This document shows positions 26,707-39,765 of a stretch of DNA of 64,000 nucleotides, one piece after another. Origin of the DNA: Streptomyces flavotricini. Lineage in GTDB: Bacteria > Actinomycetota > Actinomycetes > Streptomycetales > Streptomycetaceae. A program made the translations under genes and the position numbers. The number at the start of each line of letters is the position of its first letter. Position 1 is the stretch's first letter. The stretch lies in contig NZ_JAINUL010000001.1 of assembly GCF_020639365.1 (NCBI RefSeq), positions 5,325,431 through 5,389,430 of the forward strand, read 5' to 3'. Below the pieces are notes generated by a model. The model worked only from the letters and a program-made list of their open reading frames with translations. It was not told the origin of the DNA and did not search any database.

Positions 26707-27495
26707 GTGACAACGGCTATGACCGAAACCAGGCACGGGGGTACTGGAGGGCATGAAGCCGTCGCGGCCCGGGCGCGCAAGGTCGTCAAGGCCTACGGCG
26801 CCGGGGAGACCCGCGTGGTCGCCCTCGACGAGGTCGACGTGGACATCAAGCGCGGCCAGTTCACGGCGATCATGGGCCCTTCCGGCTCCGGCAAGTCCAC
26901 GCTGATGCACTGCCTCGCCGGCCTCGACACGGTGACCAGCGGGCAGATCCACCTGGACGACACCGAGATCACCGGGCTGAAGGACAAGAAGCTCACGCAG
27001 CTGCGCCGCGACCGGATCGGCTTCATCTTCCAGGCCTTCAACCTGCTGCCCACGCTCAACGCCCTGGAGAACATCACGCTCCCCATGGACATCGCGGGCC
27101 GCAAGCCGGACGCGGAGTGGCTGAACCGGGTCGTCGAGACCGTCGGCCTCGCCGGGCGCCTCAAGCACCGCCCGACCGAACTCTCCGGCGGCCAGCAGCA
27201 GCGCGTGGCCGTGGCCCGCGCCCTCGCGGCCCGCCCGCAGATCATCTTCGGCGACGAGCCCACCGGAAACCTGGACTCCCGGGCCGGCGCCGAGGTGCTC
27301 GGCTTCCTGCGCCGCTCGGTGGACGAGCTCGGCCAGACCATCGTGATGGTCACGCACGACCCGGTGGCCGCCTCGTACGCGGACCGAGTGATCTTCCTCG
27401 CCGACGGCCGGATCGTGGACGAGATGTACGCGCCCACCGCCGAGCAGGTGCTCGACCGGATGAAGGACTTCGACGCGCGCGGGCGGACCTCGTGA
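26707..27495 (+). CDS. ABC transporter ATPase (MacB/LolD type)
   Basis: 262 residues. Walker A GPSGSGKST, Q-loop FIFQAFNLLPTL, signature LSGGQQQRVAVARAL, Walker B IIFGDEPTGNLDS, H-loop MVTHDP. FNLLPTLNALENI and TGNLDSRAGAEVL are typical of ATPases that serve FtsX/MacB-like permeases, which work by mechanotransmission rather than by classical import. GTG 26707 has GAGGGGAAG upstream. The stop overlaps the next start (GTGA), so ATPase and permease are made in a fixed ratio. A close relative is encoded at 56187-56960. Confidence 0.92.
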   Translation: MTTAMTETRHGGTGGHEAVAARARKVVKAYGAGETRVVALDEVDVDIKRGQFTAIMGPSGSGKSTLMHCLAGLDTVTSGQIHLDDTEITGLKDKKLTQLRRDRIGFIFQAFNLLPTLNALENITLPMDIAGRKPDAEWLNRVVETVGLAGRLKHRPTELSGGQQQRVAVARALAARPQIIFGDEPTGNLDSRAGAEVLGFLRRSVDELGQTIVMVTHDPVAASYADRVIFLADGRIVDEMYAPTAEQVLDRMKDFDARGRTS

Positions 27496-30077
27496 GCGCG
27501 GGCACCGTACTGAAGACCTCGCGGCGCAACTTCGTCGCGCACAAGGGGCGGATGGCGCTCTCGGCCGTCGCGGTCCTGCTCTCCGTGGCCTTCGTCTGCG
27601 GCACCCTGGTGTTCACCGACACCATGAACACCACCTTCGACAAGCTGTTCGGCGTCACCACCGCCGACGTCACGGTCAGCCCGAAGGAGGCCAAGGGCGG
27701 CGAGGACAACCCGAACCGCGGCAAGCCCGAGATGCTGCCGGCCTCCGCCGTCGAGCAGGTGCGCAAGGCCGAGGGCGTCAAGAGCGCCGAGGGCGCCGTC
27801 GTCTCGATGTCGGTCACGGTCGTCAACGCCGAGAACGAGAACATGGGCTCGACCACCGGCGCCCCGACCATCGCGGGCAACTGGAACGACAACGAGCTCA
27901 AGTCGATGAAGATCACCTCCGGCCAGGCCCCCCGCGGCCCGACCGAGATGATGGTCGACGCAGACACCGCGAAGAAGCACCACCTGAAGCTCGGCGACGA
28001 ACTGCGCACCATCGCCATCACCGGTGACATCCGCGCGAAGATCAGCGGTATCGCCACCTTCACCGTGACCAACCCGGGTGCGGCGATCGTCTACTTCGAC
28101 ACCGCGACCGCGCAGGAGAAGCTGCTCGGCGGCCCCGGCCTCTTCACGCACGTCAACGTCACCGCCAAGGACGGGATCGGCGACGAGCAGCTGAAGACGA
28201 ACGTCGCGACGGCCGTCGGCGCGGACACGTACAAGCTCCAGACCGCCAAGGAGTCCGCGGACGCCAACCGCAAGGACGTCGGCTCCTTCCTCGACGTCAT
28301 GAAGTACGTGATGCTCGGCTTCGCCGGGATCGCCTTCCTCGTCGGCATCTTCCTCATCTTCAACACCTTCTCGATGCTGGTGGCCCAGCGCACCCGCGAG
28401 ATCGGCCTGATGCGCGCCATCGGTGCCGACAGCGGCCAGGTGCTCAAGTCCGTGATCGTCGAGGCCTTCCTGCTCGGCCTGGTCGGCTCGGTCCTCGGGG
28501 TCGGCGCCGGCGTGGGCCTGGCCGTCGGCCTGATGCAGCTCATGGGCCAGATGGGCATGCACCTGTCCACCGACGACCTGACCGTCGCCTGGACCACCCC
28601 GGTCGTCGGCCTGGTGCTCGGGATCATCGTCACCGTCGTCTCGGCCTTCATCCCGGCCCGCCGGGCCGGCAAGGTCTCCCCGATGGCCGCCCTGCGCGAC
28701 GCCGGCACCCCCGGTGACAAGAAGGCCGGTCGCATCCGGGCCGCCGTGGGCCTGGTCCTCACCGGCATCGGCGGCGCGGGCCTGTTCCTCGCCGCGGCCG
28801 CCGACAAGGCCGCCGCAGGCTCGCTCTGGCTCTCCCTGGGAGTGCTGTTCACCCTCATCGGCTTCATCGTGATCGGCCCGCTGCTCGCCGCCCTCGTGGT
28901 CCGGCTGCTCTCCGGCATCGTGCTGCGGCCCTTCGGGTCCGTCGGCCGCCTCGCCGAGCGCAACGCGCTGCGCAACCCGCGCCGCACCGGCGCCACCGCG
29001 GCCGCCCTGATGATCGGACTGGCGCTGGTCGCCTGCCTGTCGGTGGTCGGCTCCTCGATGGTGGCCTCCGCCACCGACGAGCTCGACAAGTCGGTCGGCG
29101 CGGACTACATCGTCCAGTCCCAGACCGGCCAGCCGATCATGCCGCAGGCCGAGCAGGCGCTGCGCGCCACCCAGGGCCTGGACCACGTCACCGCGTACCG
29201 GGAGGTGGAGGCGAAGATCACCGCCCCCGACGGATCCGTGAAGGAAGACGGCATCAGCGTCAACGACCCCACGTACGCCCAGGACGTCCGGCGCAAGATG
29301 ATCGCCGGTGAACACGCGGCGGCGTACGGCAAGGACGCGATGTCGGTCGGCTCGATCTACGCGAACGAGCACCACGTCAAGGTCGGCGACGAGCTGACGG
29401 TCGCCTTCACCGGCGGCCGGACCGCCAAGCTGAAGGTCGCCGCGATCACCTCCGACGAGGGCAACCTCGACAAGGGCGTGATGTACATCAGCACCGCGAC
29501 CGCCGAGCAGTTCCTGCCGGCCGACCGGATGCCGCGGCCGTTCATGCTGCTGGCCAAGGCGGCCGACGGCAAGGCGGACGCCGCGTACACCGCCGTCAAG
29601 GGCGCGCTCGCGCAGTACCCCCAGTACCAGGTGCAGAACCAGACCGACTACAAGAAGTCCCTCAAGGACCAGGTCGGCCAGCTGCTGAACATGGTCTACG
29701 GGCTCCTCGGCCTCGCGATCATCGTCGCGGTGCTGGGCGTCGTGAACACCCTGGCCCTCTCGGTGGTCGAGCGGACCCGCGAGATCGGCCTGATGCGCGC
29801 CATCGGCCTCTCCCGCCGCCAGCTGCGCCGCATGATCCGCCTGGAGTCGGTGGTCATCGCCCTCTTCGGCGCCCTGCTCGGCCTGGGCCTGGGCATGGGC
29901 TGGGGAGCCACCGCGCAGCAGCTGCTCGCCCTGGAGGGCCTGAAGGTGCTGGAGATCCCCTGGCCGACGATCATCGGCGTCTTCGCCGGGTCGGCCTTCG
30001 TGGGCCTGTTCGCCGCACTGGTCCCGGCCTTCCGGGCAGGGCGGATGAACGTACTGAACGCGATCGCGAGCGAGTAA
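27492..30077 (+). CDS. FtsX/MacB-like ABC permease
   Basis: 861 residues. Two FtsX-type modules: helix at residues 20-40 (ALSAVAVLLSVAFVCGTLVF), a large outer domain, three helices around residues 270-390 (IAFLVGIFLIFNTFSMLVAQRTREIGLMRAIG), then a second helix (TGATAAALMIGLALVACLSVV), outer domain, and three C-terminal helices (VNTLALSVVERTREIGLMRAIGLSRRQL). The cytoplasmic coupling segment RTREIGLMRAIG appears twice. It overlaps the ATPase gene by 4 bases. The outer domains probably interact with envelope or lipid substrates; no partner protein is encoded next to it. The pair is duplicated elsewhere in the window (53581-56960). Confidence 0.9.
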   Translation: MSAGTVLKTSRRNFVAHKGRMALSAVAVLLSVAFVCGTLVFTDTMNTTFDKLFGVTTADVTVSPKEAKGGEDNPNRGKPEMLPASAVEQVRKAEGVKSAEGAVVSMSVTVVNAENENMGSTTGAPTIAGNWNDNELKSMKITSGQAPRGPTEMMVDADTAKKHHLKLGDELRTIAITGDIRAKISGIATFTVTNPGAAIVYFDTATAQEKLLGGPGLFTHVNVTAKDGIGDEQLKTNVATAVGADTYKLQTAKESADANRKDVGSFLDVMKYVMLGFAGIAFLVGIFLIFNTFSMLVAQRTREIGLMRAIGADSGQVLKSVIVEAFLLGLVGSVLGVGAGVGLAVGLMQLMGQMGMHLSTDDLTVAWTTPVVGLVLGIIVTVVSAFIPARRAGKVSPMAALRDAGTPGDKKAGRIRAAVGLVLTGIGGAGLFLAAAADKAAAGSLWLSLGVLFTLIGFIVIGPLLAALVVRLLSGIVLRPFGSVGRLAERNALRNPRRTGATAAALMIGLALVACLSVVGSSMVASATDELDKSVGADYIVQSQTGQPIMPQAEQALRATQGLDHVTAYREVEAKITAPDGSVKEDGISVNDPTYAQDVRRKMIAGEHAAAYGKDAMSVGSIYANEHHVKVGDELTVAFTGGRTAKLKVAAITSDEGNLDKGVMYISTATAEQFLPADRMPRPFMLLAKAADGKADAAYTAVKGALAQYPQYQVQNQTDYKKSLKDQVGQLLNMVYGLLGLAIIVAVLGVVNTLALSVVERTREIGLMRAIGLSRRQLRRMIRLESVVIALFGALLGLGLGMGWGATAQQLLALEGLKVLEIPWPTIIGVFAGSAFVGLFAALVPAFRAGRMNVLNAIASE

Positions 30078-30106
30078 CCGGCTCGGCGTTCGTTCGGGGG
30101 ACCGCC

Positions 30107-30140
30107 GGCCCCGGCCGGCCCTTCGGGGCCGTCCGGGGCC
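30107..30140 (+). terminator. Terminator after the ABC permease
   Basis: 15-bp stem GGCCCCGGCCGGCCC with one mismatch and a TTC loop, 30 nt after the stop. Confidence 0.6.
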
Positions 30141-30278
30141 GACGGCCGTCCCCGCGCCCCGCGGTGGCCGCAATCCCCCGCGCGGGGGACCGGGGCGCGT
30201 CGTAGGGTGGGAAGCCCCGGCCCGTGAGACGTGTCGGGTCCTTCGCGTTGCCCCTTCACCGGACGGAAGCCTCCTTTC

Positions 30279-33812
<3,534 letters not shown>

Positions 33813-33819
33813 GACACGT

Positions 33820-33858
33820 GCGGCCGGGGACCGCTCCTGCCCGGAGCGCCCCGGCCGC
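33820..33858. terminator. Bidirectional terminator between mfd and lipoprotein gene
   Basis: 10-bp outer stem GCGGCCGGGG/CCCCGGCCGC and 6-bp inner stem CGCTCC/GGAGCG. Confidence 0.8.
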
Positions 33859-33864
33859 GCGGGC

Positions 33865-34722
33865 TCAGACCGATTCGGCCGGGCCGCCGTGCCCCAGCTT
33901 GGACAGGTCCAGGACGTCCGCGCCCTCCGGCAGGGCCGTGTCGACGGGCGTGCCGAAGGCGGAGAAGAGGACCTCCCCGGTCTCGTCCCCCGAGACGGTG
34001 GACTTGAGGACGTACGGAGTGCCCTGGGTGGCTATGTAGTCGGTCTCCGTGCCCTCCTTGGCCGCCGTGACGACCGCCAGCGCCTGCTTGCCGTCGATGG
34101 TGGCCGTCTCGCCCTTGCGGGCCAGCGGGTTGGGCCGGCCGCCGCCGTCCGTCAGCTTGTCCAGATCGCAGATGTGGCCCATCGCGGCGGCCTTGGGGTC
34201 CGAGACCGGCATCTTCAGCCAGCGGTCGGCGAGCATCGTGACCATCGCGTCCGTCTGCTTCTTGGACGCGTGCTCCTTCGAGGCCGTGCCCCGCCAGTAG
34301 TCGGCGTCGCCCTTGAAGTGGATCAGCTCGGTGGACTTGATGAGGTCCACCTTGCCCATCCCCTCGTACCGGATCGTGCCGTTGCAGCTGCCCTTCTTGT
34401 CGAGGGAGAGCTCGAACTCGACCGGGATGCCGCCGTCGCGCATCTTCGCGACGACACGGGCCGATTCCACCTTGCGCATCGCCTCGTGCGCCTGGCTCAG
34501 GACCTCGGCGCCCGACAGGTCCGCGAGCATGCCGGTGCCCTTGCCGGCCCCCTTGCCCTTCGCGGCCGGTGCGGGCGTGGCCCCGGCCGGGGCCGAAGCG
34601 GCGGCGCGGGCCGCCCGGCCGATGTCGGCGGCCTTGCTCTCGCCGACCGGCGCGCAGGCCGTCGTCAGTCCGAACAATGCCGTCGTGGTCAGCGCCGACA
34701 CGCCGATGGTCCGGCTTCGCAT
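33865..34722 (-). CDS. Secreted lipoprotein, LppX/LolA-like fold suspected
   Basis: 285 residues. Sec signal MRSRTIGVSALTTTALFGL ending in LTTAC-AP, an acceptable though not ideal lipobox (Thr at -3). After a 50-residue Ala/Gly/Lys linker comes a beta-rich domain: EVLSQAHEAMRKVESARVVA, GTIRYEGMGKVDLI, STELIHFKGDADYW and TDYIATQGTPYVLKS. This resembles the half-barrel lipoproteins (LppX/LprG/LolA type) that carry lipids in actinobacteria. ATG 34722 has AGGGGGGA upstream. It stands alone between two terminating or divergent units. The cargo and role are unknown. Confidence 0.75.
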   Translation of the reverse strand: MRSRTIGVSALTTTALFGLTTACAPVGESKAADIGRAARAAASAPAGATPAPAAKGKGAGKGTGMLADLSGAEVLSQAHEAMRKVESARVVAKMRDGGIPVEFELSLDKKGSCNGTIRYEGMGKVDLIKSTELIHFKGDADYWRGTASKEHASKKQTDAMVTMLADRWLKMPVSDPKAAAMGHICDLDKLTDGGGRPNPLARKGETATIDGKQALAVVTAAKEGTETDYIATQGTPYVLKSTVSGDETGEVLFSAFGTPVDTALPEGADVLDLSKLGHGGPAESV

Positions 34723-34935
34723 GTGGATTCCCCCCTGGAACAACAACTCGACTGCCGAGGGTAGTCGCCCCCGGTCAGGGGGCGTCCGCGATTTACGCGC
34801 GCCCCCCGCGGGCCGCGTCCGCCGGGAGGTGTGCGGCGACCCTGCAACGGTTGCGCACATCCCCTCACTGACGGCCGGAAACGCTGTATACGCTCAGACC
34901 CGAAACTTCGTCGACACGGTCCGTCAGGAGCAGCG

Positions 34936-35571
34936 ATGCACGGCCCCGGCCTCCCGCCGCAGCAAGGCCCCCAGCCCAGTACCGGGGGAGTCGTGGCACT
35001 GCGCGTGCTGTTCGCCCTGCTGCCCGTCCTGAGCTGCGGCTTCCTGGGCTGGGGCACGATGCTGCGGCTGGCGGTCGTCACCCGCAAGCCCCGGGACTGG
35101 TGGCTGCTGGCCGTCAACTGCGTGCTCACCGTCGCCTGGATCGCGCTGATCGGCGCCGACCCGACGCCCGAGACCGACGGCTGGCAGGGCAATACGGGCG
35201 CCTTCGGCGTCATCATCACCGGGTTCCTGACCTGCGTGTACTTCCTCGTCGCCGACATCCAGCACCACGCGGCCAGGGCGTCGGCCCCGACGGCCTCCTG
35301 GTACCCGGCGCAGCCCGCGCCGTACGTACCGCCGCAGCAGCACCCGCAGCGCCCGGCGTACGGGTATCCGCCGGTGCAGCAGCAGCATCAGACGCCCACC
35401 CCCACCCCCACCCCCACGCCGACCCCCGGACCTACCACCCCGCCGCGCATCGGGCAGGTGCGCGCCGAGCTCGACGAGCTGAGCGAACTGCTGCGCAAGC
35501 AGACGCCGCACCCGCACCCCGGTCCCAACCCGCAAGCCCCCGGCAACGACGGTGAGGGCCCGGCCCGGTGA
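34936..35571 (+). CDS. Small integral membrane protein coupled to the kinase
   Basis: 211 residues. Three hydrophobic helices (VALRVLFALLPVLSCGFLGW; DWWLLAVNCVLTVAWIALIG; FGVIITGFLTCVYFLVADI), then a cytoplasmic tail rich in Pro, Gln and Tyr with a PTPTPTPTPTPG run, ending in a predicted helix QVRAELDELSELLRK. ATG 34936 has AGGAG 5 bases upstream. Its stop overlaps the start of the Ser/Thr kinase gene (GTGA), so the two are translated together. The tail, with many Ser/Thr residues, could be a docking or substrate site for that kinase; this is inference. Confidence 0.8.
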   Translation: MHGPGLPPQQGPQPSTGGVVALRVLFALLPVLSCGFLGWGTMLRLAVVTRKPRDWWLLAVNCVLTVAWIALIGADPTPETDGWQGNTGAFGVIITGFLTCVYFLVADIQHHAARASAPTASWYPAQPAPYVPPQQHPQRPAYGYPPVQQQHQTPTPTPTPTPTPGPTTPPRIGQVRAELDELSELLRKQTPHPHPGPNPQAPGNDGEGPAR

Positions 35572-37082
35572 CGGACGACGACCGGGTCATCGGCGAGCGC
35601 TACCGGCTGGCCTCCATCCTGGGACAGGGCGGCATGGGCCAGGTCTGGACGGCGTACGACCAGCGGCTGGACCGCCGCGTCGCCGTCAAACTGCTGCGCC
35701 CCGACAAGGTGGCCGGCCCCGGCTCCGTCGCCGACGAGCTGCGCCGCCGCTTCGTGCGCGAATGCCGGGTCACGGCACAGGTGGACCACCCGGGCCTGGT
35801 CACGGTCCACGACGCGGGCAGCGACGGCGACGAGCTGTTCCTCGTCATGGGCTACGTCGAGGGCACCGACCTCGCCGACCACCTCGCGCAGCACGACCCG
35901 TACCCCTGGCCGTGGGCGGTCGCGGTGGTCGCGCAGCTGTGCGGGGTGCTGTCGGCGGTGCACGCGGTGCCGATCGTGCACCGCGACCTGAAGCCGCGCA
36001 ACGTGATGATCCGCCCGGACGGCACCGTGCTGGTCCTGGACCTCGGCGTCGCCTCGGTGATGGACACCGACACCACCCGCCTCACCAGCACCGGCACCCC
36101 GATCGGCAGCCCGGCGTACATGGCGCCCGAGCAGGCGATGGGCGGCGCCGTCGGCCCGTACACCGATCTCTACGCCCTCGGCGTGCTGCTGTACGAACTC
36201 CTCAGCGGCAACGTCCCCTTCGCCGGGTCCACCGCCCTCGGCGTCCTGCACCGCCACCTGTACGAACCGCCGGTCCCGGTGCGCCGGCTGCGCCCGGAGG
36301 TCCCGCACCAGCTGGAGGCGGTCCTGCTGCACCTCCTGGCGAAGGACCCGCAGGACCGCCCGGCCTCCGCACAGCACGTGTACGAGTCCCTGACCTCGCT
36401 GCTGCCCCAACAGGGCACCCCGGCCGGCGCGCTCGACCCGACCCGACCCTTCCTGCGCCCGCAGGCCCCCTGGCCGGACCGCGCCGCCACCATCCCGCCG
36501 CAGCCGACCTCCCCGCCCACGCCGACGCCGCCCAAGCCGGACATCCCCGCCGCGGTGGACGAGGCCCGCAGCCTCCTGGAGCAGGGCCGCCTCACCCAGG
36601 CCGTGGACATCCTCGGCGGGATCCTGCCGGCCGCGGCCGCCGAGCACGGCGAGCACTCCACGGTGGTCCGCTCCCTGCGCAAGCAGTACGCGGCCACACT
36701 GATGGACGACGGCCAGTACCGCCGCGCCCTGCCCGAGCTGCGGCGCCTCGCGGACGAGTTCCCGGCGGGCGACCCCCAGTCCCTGCGCTTTCGCTACGAC
36801 GCGGCGCAGTGCCTGGAACAGCTCGACGCGCCGGGGGCGGCCCTGGCCGAATACCGCTCGCTGCTCCCGCTGTTCGAGAACCACTACGCGAACCCGGACC
36901 CGGGGCTCCCGCTGGAGGTCCGGCGCCGGATAGCGCACCTGCTGCTCTCCCTGGGCGACCGGCCGGCGGCCCACGACACCCTGGTCCGCCTGCTGTTCGA
37001 CGCGGACCGCGTCCACGGCCCGAACCACCCCTTCTCGACGGAGGTCCGCCGCACCCTGCAATGGCTCAGCCAGGTGCGCTGA
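35568..37082 (+). CDS. Soluble Ser/Thr protein kinase with C-terminal TPR-like repeats
   Basis: 504 residues. Kinase domain 1-270: Gly loop GQGGMGQVW, ATP-binding Lys in VAVKLLRP, catalytic HRDLKPRN, metal-binding DLG (in place of DFG) in LDLGVASV, and APEQAMGG. A Pro-rich linker (TSPPTPTPPKPD) leads to a helical region of about 180 residues with TPR-like pairs (LEQGRLTQAVDILGGIL; DDGQYRRALPELRRLADEF; AGAALAEYRSLLPLF). No transmembrane helix and no PASTA domain, unlike PknB. It depends on the coupled membrane protein (34936) for any membrane location. Substrates unknown. Confidence 0.92.
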   Translation: MTDDDRVIGERYRLASILGQGGMGQVWTAYDQRLDRRVAVKLLRPDKVAGPGSVADELRRRFVRECRVTAQVDHPGLVTVHDAGSDGDELFLVMGYVEGTDLADHLAQHDPYPWPWAVAVVAQLCGVLSAVHAVPIVHRDLKPRNVMIRPDGTVLVLDLGVASVMDTDTTRLTSTGTPIGSPAYMAPEQAMGGAVGPYTDLYALGVLLYELLSGNVPFAGSTALGVLHRHLYEPPVPVRRLRPEVPHQLEAVLLHLLAKDPQDRPASAQHVYESLTSLLPQQGTPAGALDPTRPFLRPQAPWPDRAATIPPQPTSPPTPTPPKPDIPAAVDEARSLLEQGRLTQAVDILGGILPAAAAEHGEHSTVVRSLRKQYAATLMDDGQYRRALPELRRLADEFPAGDPQSLRFRYDAAQCLEQLDAPGAALAEYRSLLPLFENHYANPDPGLPLEVRRRIAHLLLSLGDRPAAHDTLVRLLFDADRVHGPNHPFSTEVRRTLQWLSQVR

Positions 37083-37143
37083 GCCGGGTCCGCCGAAGCC
37101 CGGGCGCCGGGTCCGCCGCAGGCCCCGGCCCCAGGACCCGGTC

Positions 37144-39573
37144 TCAGGCCCCGGCCGGGACGAGCTCCGCGGGCGCGCCGGCCTCCGGGCCGCCCGGACC
37201 GGTGCTCCCGCCGGTCCGGGCCCTGCGGCGGCGCTCCGCAAGGAGCAGCCCGGCCAGGACGAGCAGGGACGTCCCCGCGACCGCCGTCCCCGGGACGAGG
37301 CCCGGGGGCCGGAAAGAGCAGGTGATGCCGGTGGTGGCGGGGGTCAGCGGGACGGAGACCAGCCCCAGGTAGGGCGTGGCCGGCCGGCCGTTGCAGGTCC
37401 AGCCCGCGATCGCCGGGGAGGAGAGGACCGCCGTGCCCGCGGTGCCCGCCGGGACCCTGGCGCTGACGGTCGAGGAGCCGACGCGCAGCCCCGTCGGCGC
37501 CGACGTCCGCAGGGCGGCCACCGCCGGGTCCAGACGGGCCCGGTCCAGGCAGGACAGGACCCAGCGCGGCGGCGCCGGTGCGTCGAAGACCAGCGCCGAG
37601 GAGGCGCCCCGGGAGGCGCCGAGCGGCTGGAGGGCCGCCCGGTTGCGGGGGGCGTTGCCGTTCAGGCGGAAGGCGCGGCCGTCCGCGAGGCGGGCCGTCG
37701 CGTTGTACTCCGGGGCCCACAGGTAGGCCTCCGTGCCCGCGCGGCACACCCCGGGCGCGACGGGGTCCTCGTACACCTTGGCGCCCAGCAGCAGCTCCTG
37801 GTTGGCGAACGGGGGCCCGTCGAACGCCCCGTACGAGGGCGCGGGCCCCGGCGGGCGGACCGTGAGCAGCGGCGGGACGACCCGCGCGCGGCCGACCGTG
37901 CCGTCGGGCCGCAGGCGGGCGCCGACCGCGAAGACCGCGTCCGTCACCGGGTTGTCGATGCTCTGCACGTTGCGCCCGCGTGAGGTCCAGCCCGCGCCGA
38001 GGGCCACCATCGTGCGCGTGAACACGTCCGGGGTGTGGCTGCTGTAGTACGCGCCGCCCTCCCCGCCCAGCAGCAGCGGATCGTTGCCCGTCAGGGCCGG
38101 CCGGCTCGGGTCCGTGCGGTACGCGGGCCAGCCCTCGGCGCCGGCCAGCGCCTCGGAGCGCGCCGTGTGCGCCGTGCCCCACGAGGGGTAGTCGTCCAGC
38201 CCGCCGAGCTTGCCCCGGTGCCCGAACGCCGTCGTCGCGGCCGCCTGCCCGATCAGTACGAGCGCCAGCACCCCGGCCGCCGGGAGCACCAGCCTGCGGT
38301 GGCGCAGGGACCACCAGGCCACCGCCGCCACGGCCGACCCGCCGCAGAACAGCGCGAGGCCCCAGGCCGTGGCCAGCGTGCTGCCGCTGGCCGCCACGGC
38401 CGCCGCGGCCAGCACCGCGGCCCCCGCCGCCAGCGCCCGCGGCTTCGGCAGCCCGGCGGCCAGCCCGGTCCACGCGGCGATCACGGCCACCCCGGCCAGC
38501 ACGAACGTCTGCCGGTACGGGCTCCCGTTCGGGGTCGCGAAGACGTGCCAGGCCAGGTGCGTCGGCGTCCACTGGAAGGAGATCAGCACGGCCGCCGTCA
38601 GCCCCGCCCACCACAGGCGGGTGCGTACCGGGAGCGCCCCGTGGAACGGCAGGGCCGCCACCAGCAGCAGCGTCCCCGTGCCCACGAACAGCGCCGGCGA
38701 GGAGAAGGAGTACGTCGCGGGCAGGAGCCGCGCGAACAGGTCCGGCCAGGACACCGGGTCGAACCGCCGCGTCCACCCCGGGTACGCCTGCTTCGAGCTC
38801 AAGAACAGCGGGACGAGCACCGGCGCGGACACCGCGATGCCCAGCAAGGTCGTTCCGGCACCCCGGACGAGCACGGGCAGCCGCTCCCGTACGCCCTCGC
38901 GCGTCAGCACCACCCGTACCAGGAGCACCAGCGCCGCGCCCAGCGTCGCCATGTAGGCGGTGTAGAAGTTCGCCGCCCAGCAGAGCGCCACCACGAGGAC
39001 GGCGGCGGCGAGCCGGCGGCCCCGCATCGCCCATTCACCCGTCAGACACAGGAGCGGGAACGCGATCAGCCCGTCCAGCCACATCGGGTTGTAGGAGGCC
39101 TCGATCACCGACCAGCCGCACAGCGCGTACGAGGCCCCCAGCAGGCCGGCCCCCCACCACGGCCCGCGGCGCTGCGTGCGCAGCAGCCAGGCCATCGCCG
39201 CCGCGGCCGCCGCCGTCTTGAGCACCGTCACCACGTACACCGCGAGGTCGATGTCCCGGCGCGGGAAGAGGGCGACGAGCACCGCGAAGGGGCTGGAGAG
39301 GTAGGTGCCGAAGTCGGGCAGGAAGCTCGTGCCGAAGCCGGACTGCCAGTTGAACAGCAGCCCGCCCTCCGCCCGCCCGTGCAGGAGGTCCCACAGGTGG
39401 GCGTGGAAGGGGACGAACTGGTTGCCGAGGTCGTTGACGCTGCGGTGGCGGTGTCCGTACGGGAACACGCGGGCGACCGCGTCCCCGGCGCAGACGGCCA
39501 CCACCGTGATCAGGGCGGCGAGGGCCGAGCCGCGCAGGCTCAGGCGGCGCGGCGAGCGGTGCGGTGTCGACAT
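37144..39573 (-). CDS. YfhO-family polytopic membrane protein (GT-C-like)
   Basis: 809 residues with 12-13 hydrophobic helices and a large outer C-terminal domain before a last helix (VAGTSLLVLAGLLLAERRRRAR). Family features include VNDLGNQFVPFHAHLWDLL, an early acidic loop in the GT-C position, LFNWQSGFGTSFLPDFGTYL, and NPMWLDGLIAFPLL. YfhO proteins glycosylate envelope polymers such as lipoteichoic acid in firmicutes; here the acceptor is unknown. ATG 39573 is chosen because the signal-like helix starts 17 residues later; an extended frame to 39708 would add 45 residues without a homologous look. It is divergent from the SurA-like lipoprotein gene. Confidence 0.85.
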   Translation of the reverse strand: MSTPHRSPRRLSLRGSALAALITVVAVCAGDAVARVFPYGHRHRSVNDLGNQFVPFHAHLWDLLHGRAEGGLLFNWQSGFGTSFLPDFGTYLSSPFAVLVALFPRRDIDLAVYVVTVLKTAAAAAAMAWLLRTQRRGPWWGAGLLGASYALCGWSVIEASYNPMWLDGLIAFPLLCLTGEWAMRGRRLAAAVLVVALCWAANFYTAYMATLGAALVLLVRVVLTREGVRERLPVLVRGAGTTLLGIAVSAPVLVPLFLSSKQAYPGWTRRFDPVSWPDLFARLLPATYSFSSPALFVGTGTLLLVAALPFHGALPVRTRLWWAGLTAAVLISFQWTPTHLAWHVFATPNGSPYRQTFVLAGVAVIAAWTGLAAGLPKPRALAAGAAVLAAAAVAASGSTLATAWGLALFCGGSAVAAVAWWSLRHRRLVLPAAGVLALVLIGQAAATTAFGHRGKLGGLDDYPSWGTAHTARSEALAGAEGWPAYRTDPSRPALTGNDPLLLGGEGGAYYSSHTPDVFTRTMVALGAGWTSRGRNVQSIDNPVTDAVFAVGARLRPDGTVGRARVVPPLLTVRPPGPAPSYGAFDGPPFANQELLLGAKVYEDPVAPGVCRAGTEAYLWAPEYNATARLADGRAFRLNGNAPRNRAALQPLGASRGASSALVFDAPAPPRWVLSCLDRARLDPAVAALRTSAPTGLRVGSSTVSARVPAGTAGTAVLSSPAIAGWTCNGRPATPYLGLVSVPLTPATTGITCSFRPPGLVPGTAVAGTSLLVLAGLLLAERRRRARTGGSTGPGGPEAGAPAELVPAGA

Positions 39574-39765
39574 GGTGGGCCGACTCTGGCACCGCCGGTG
39601 GACGAGGGGGTGGCCACCGGGTGGCTGTGACATCAACAGAGGCGTACCCCAACACCCCGGGAATCGTTGGTCGAACCAGTGGCTCGGATCAGCTTGACTG
39701 CATACCATCGATCACCGCACGGCCCTTGTGCACCGACGCACAATCTCCCGGCCCTGGAGGCTCCT

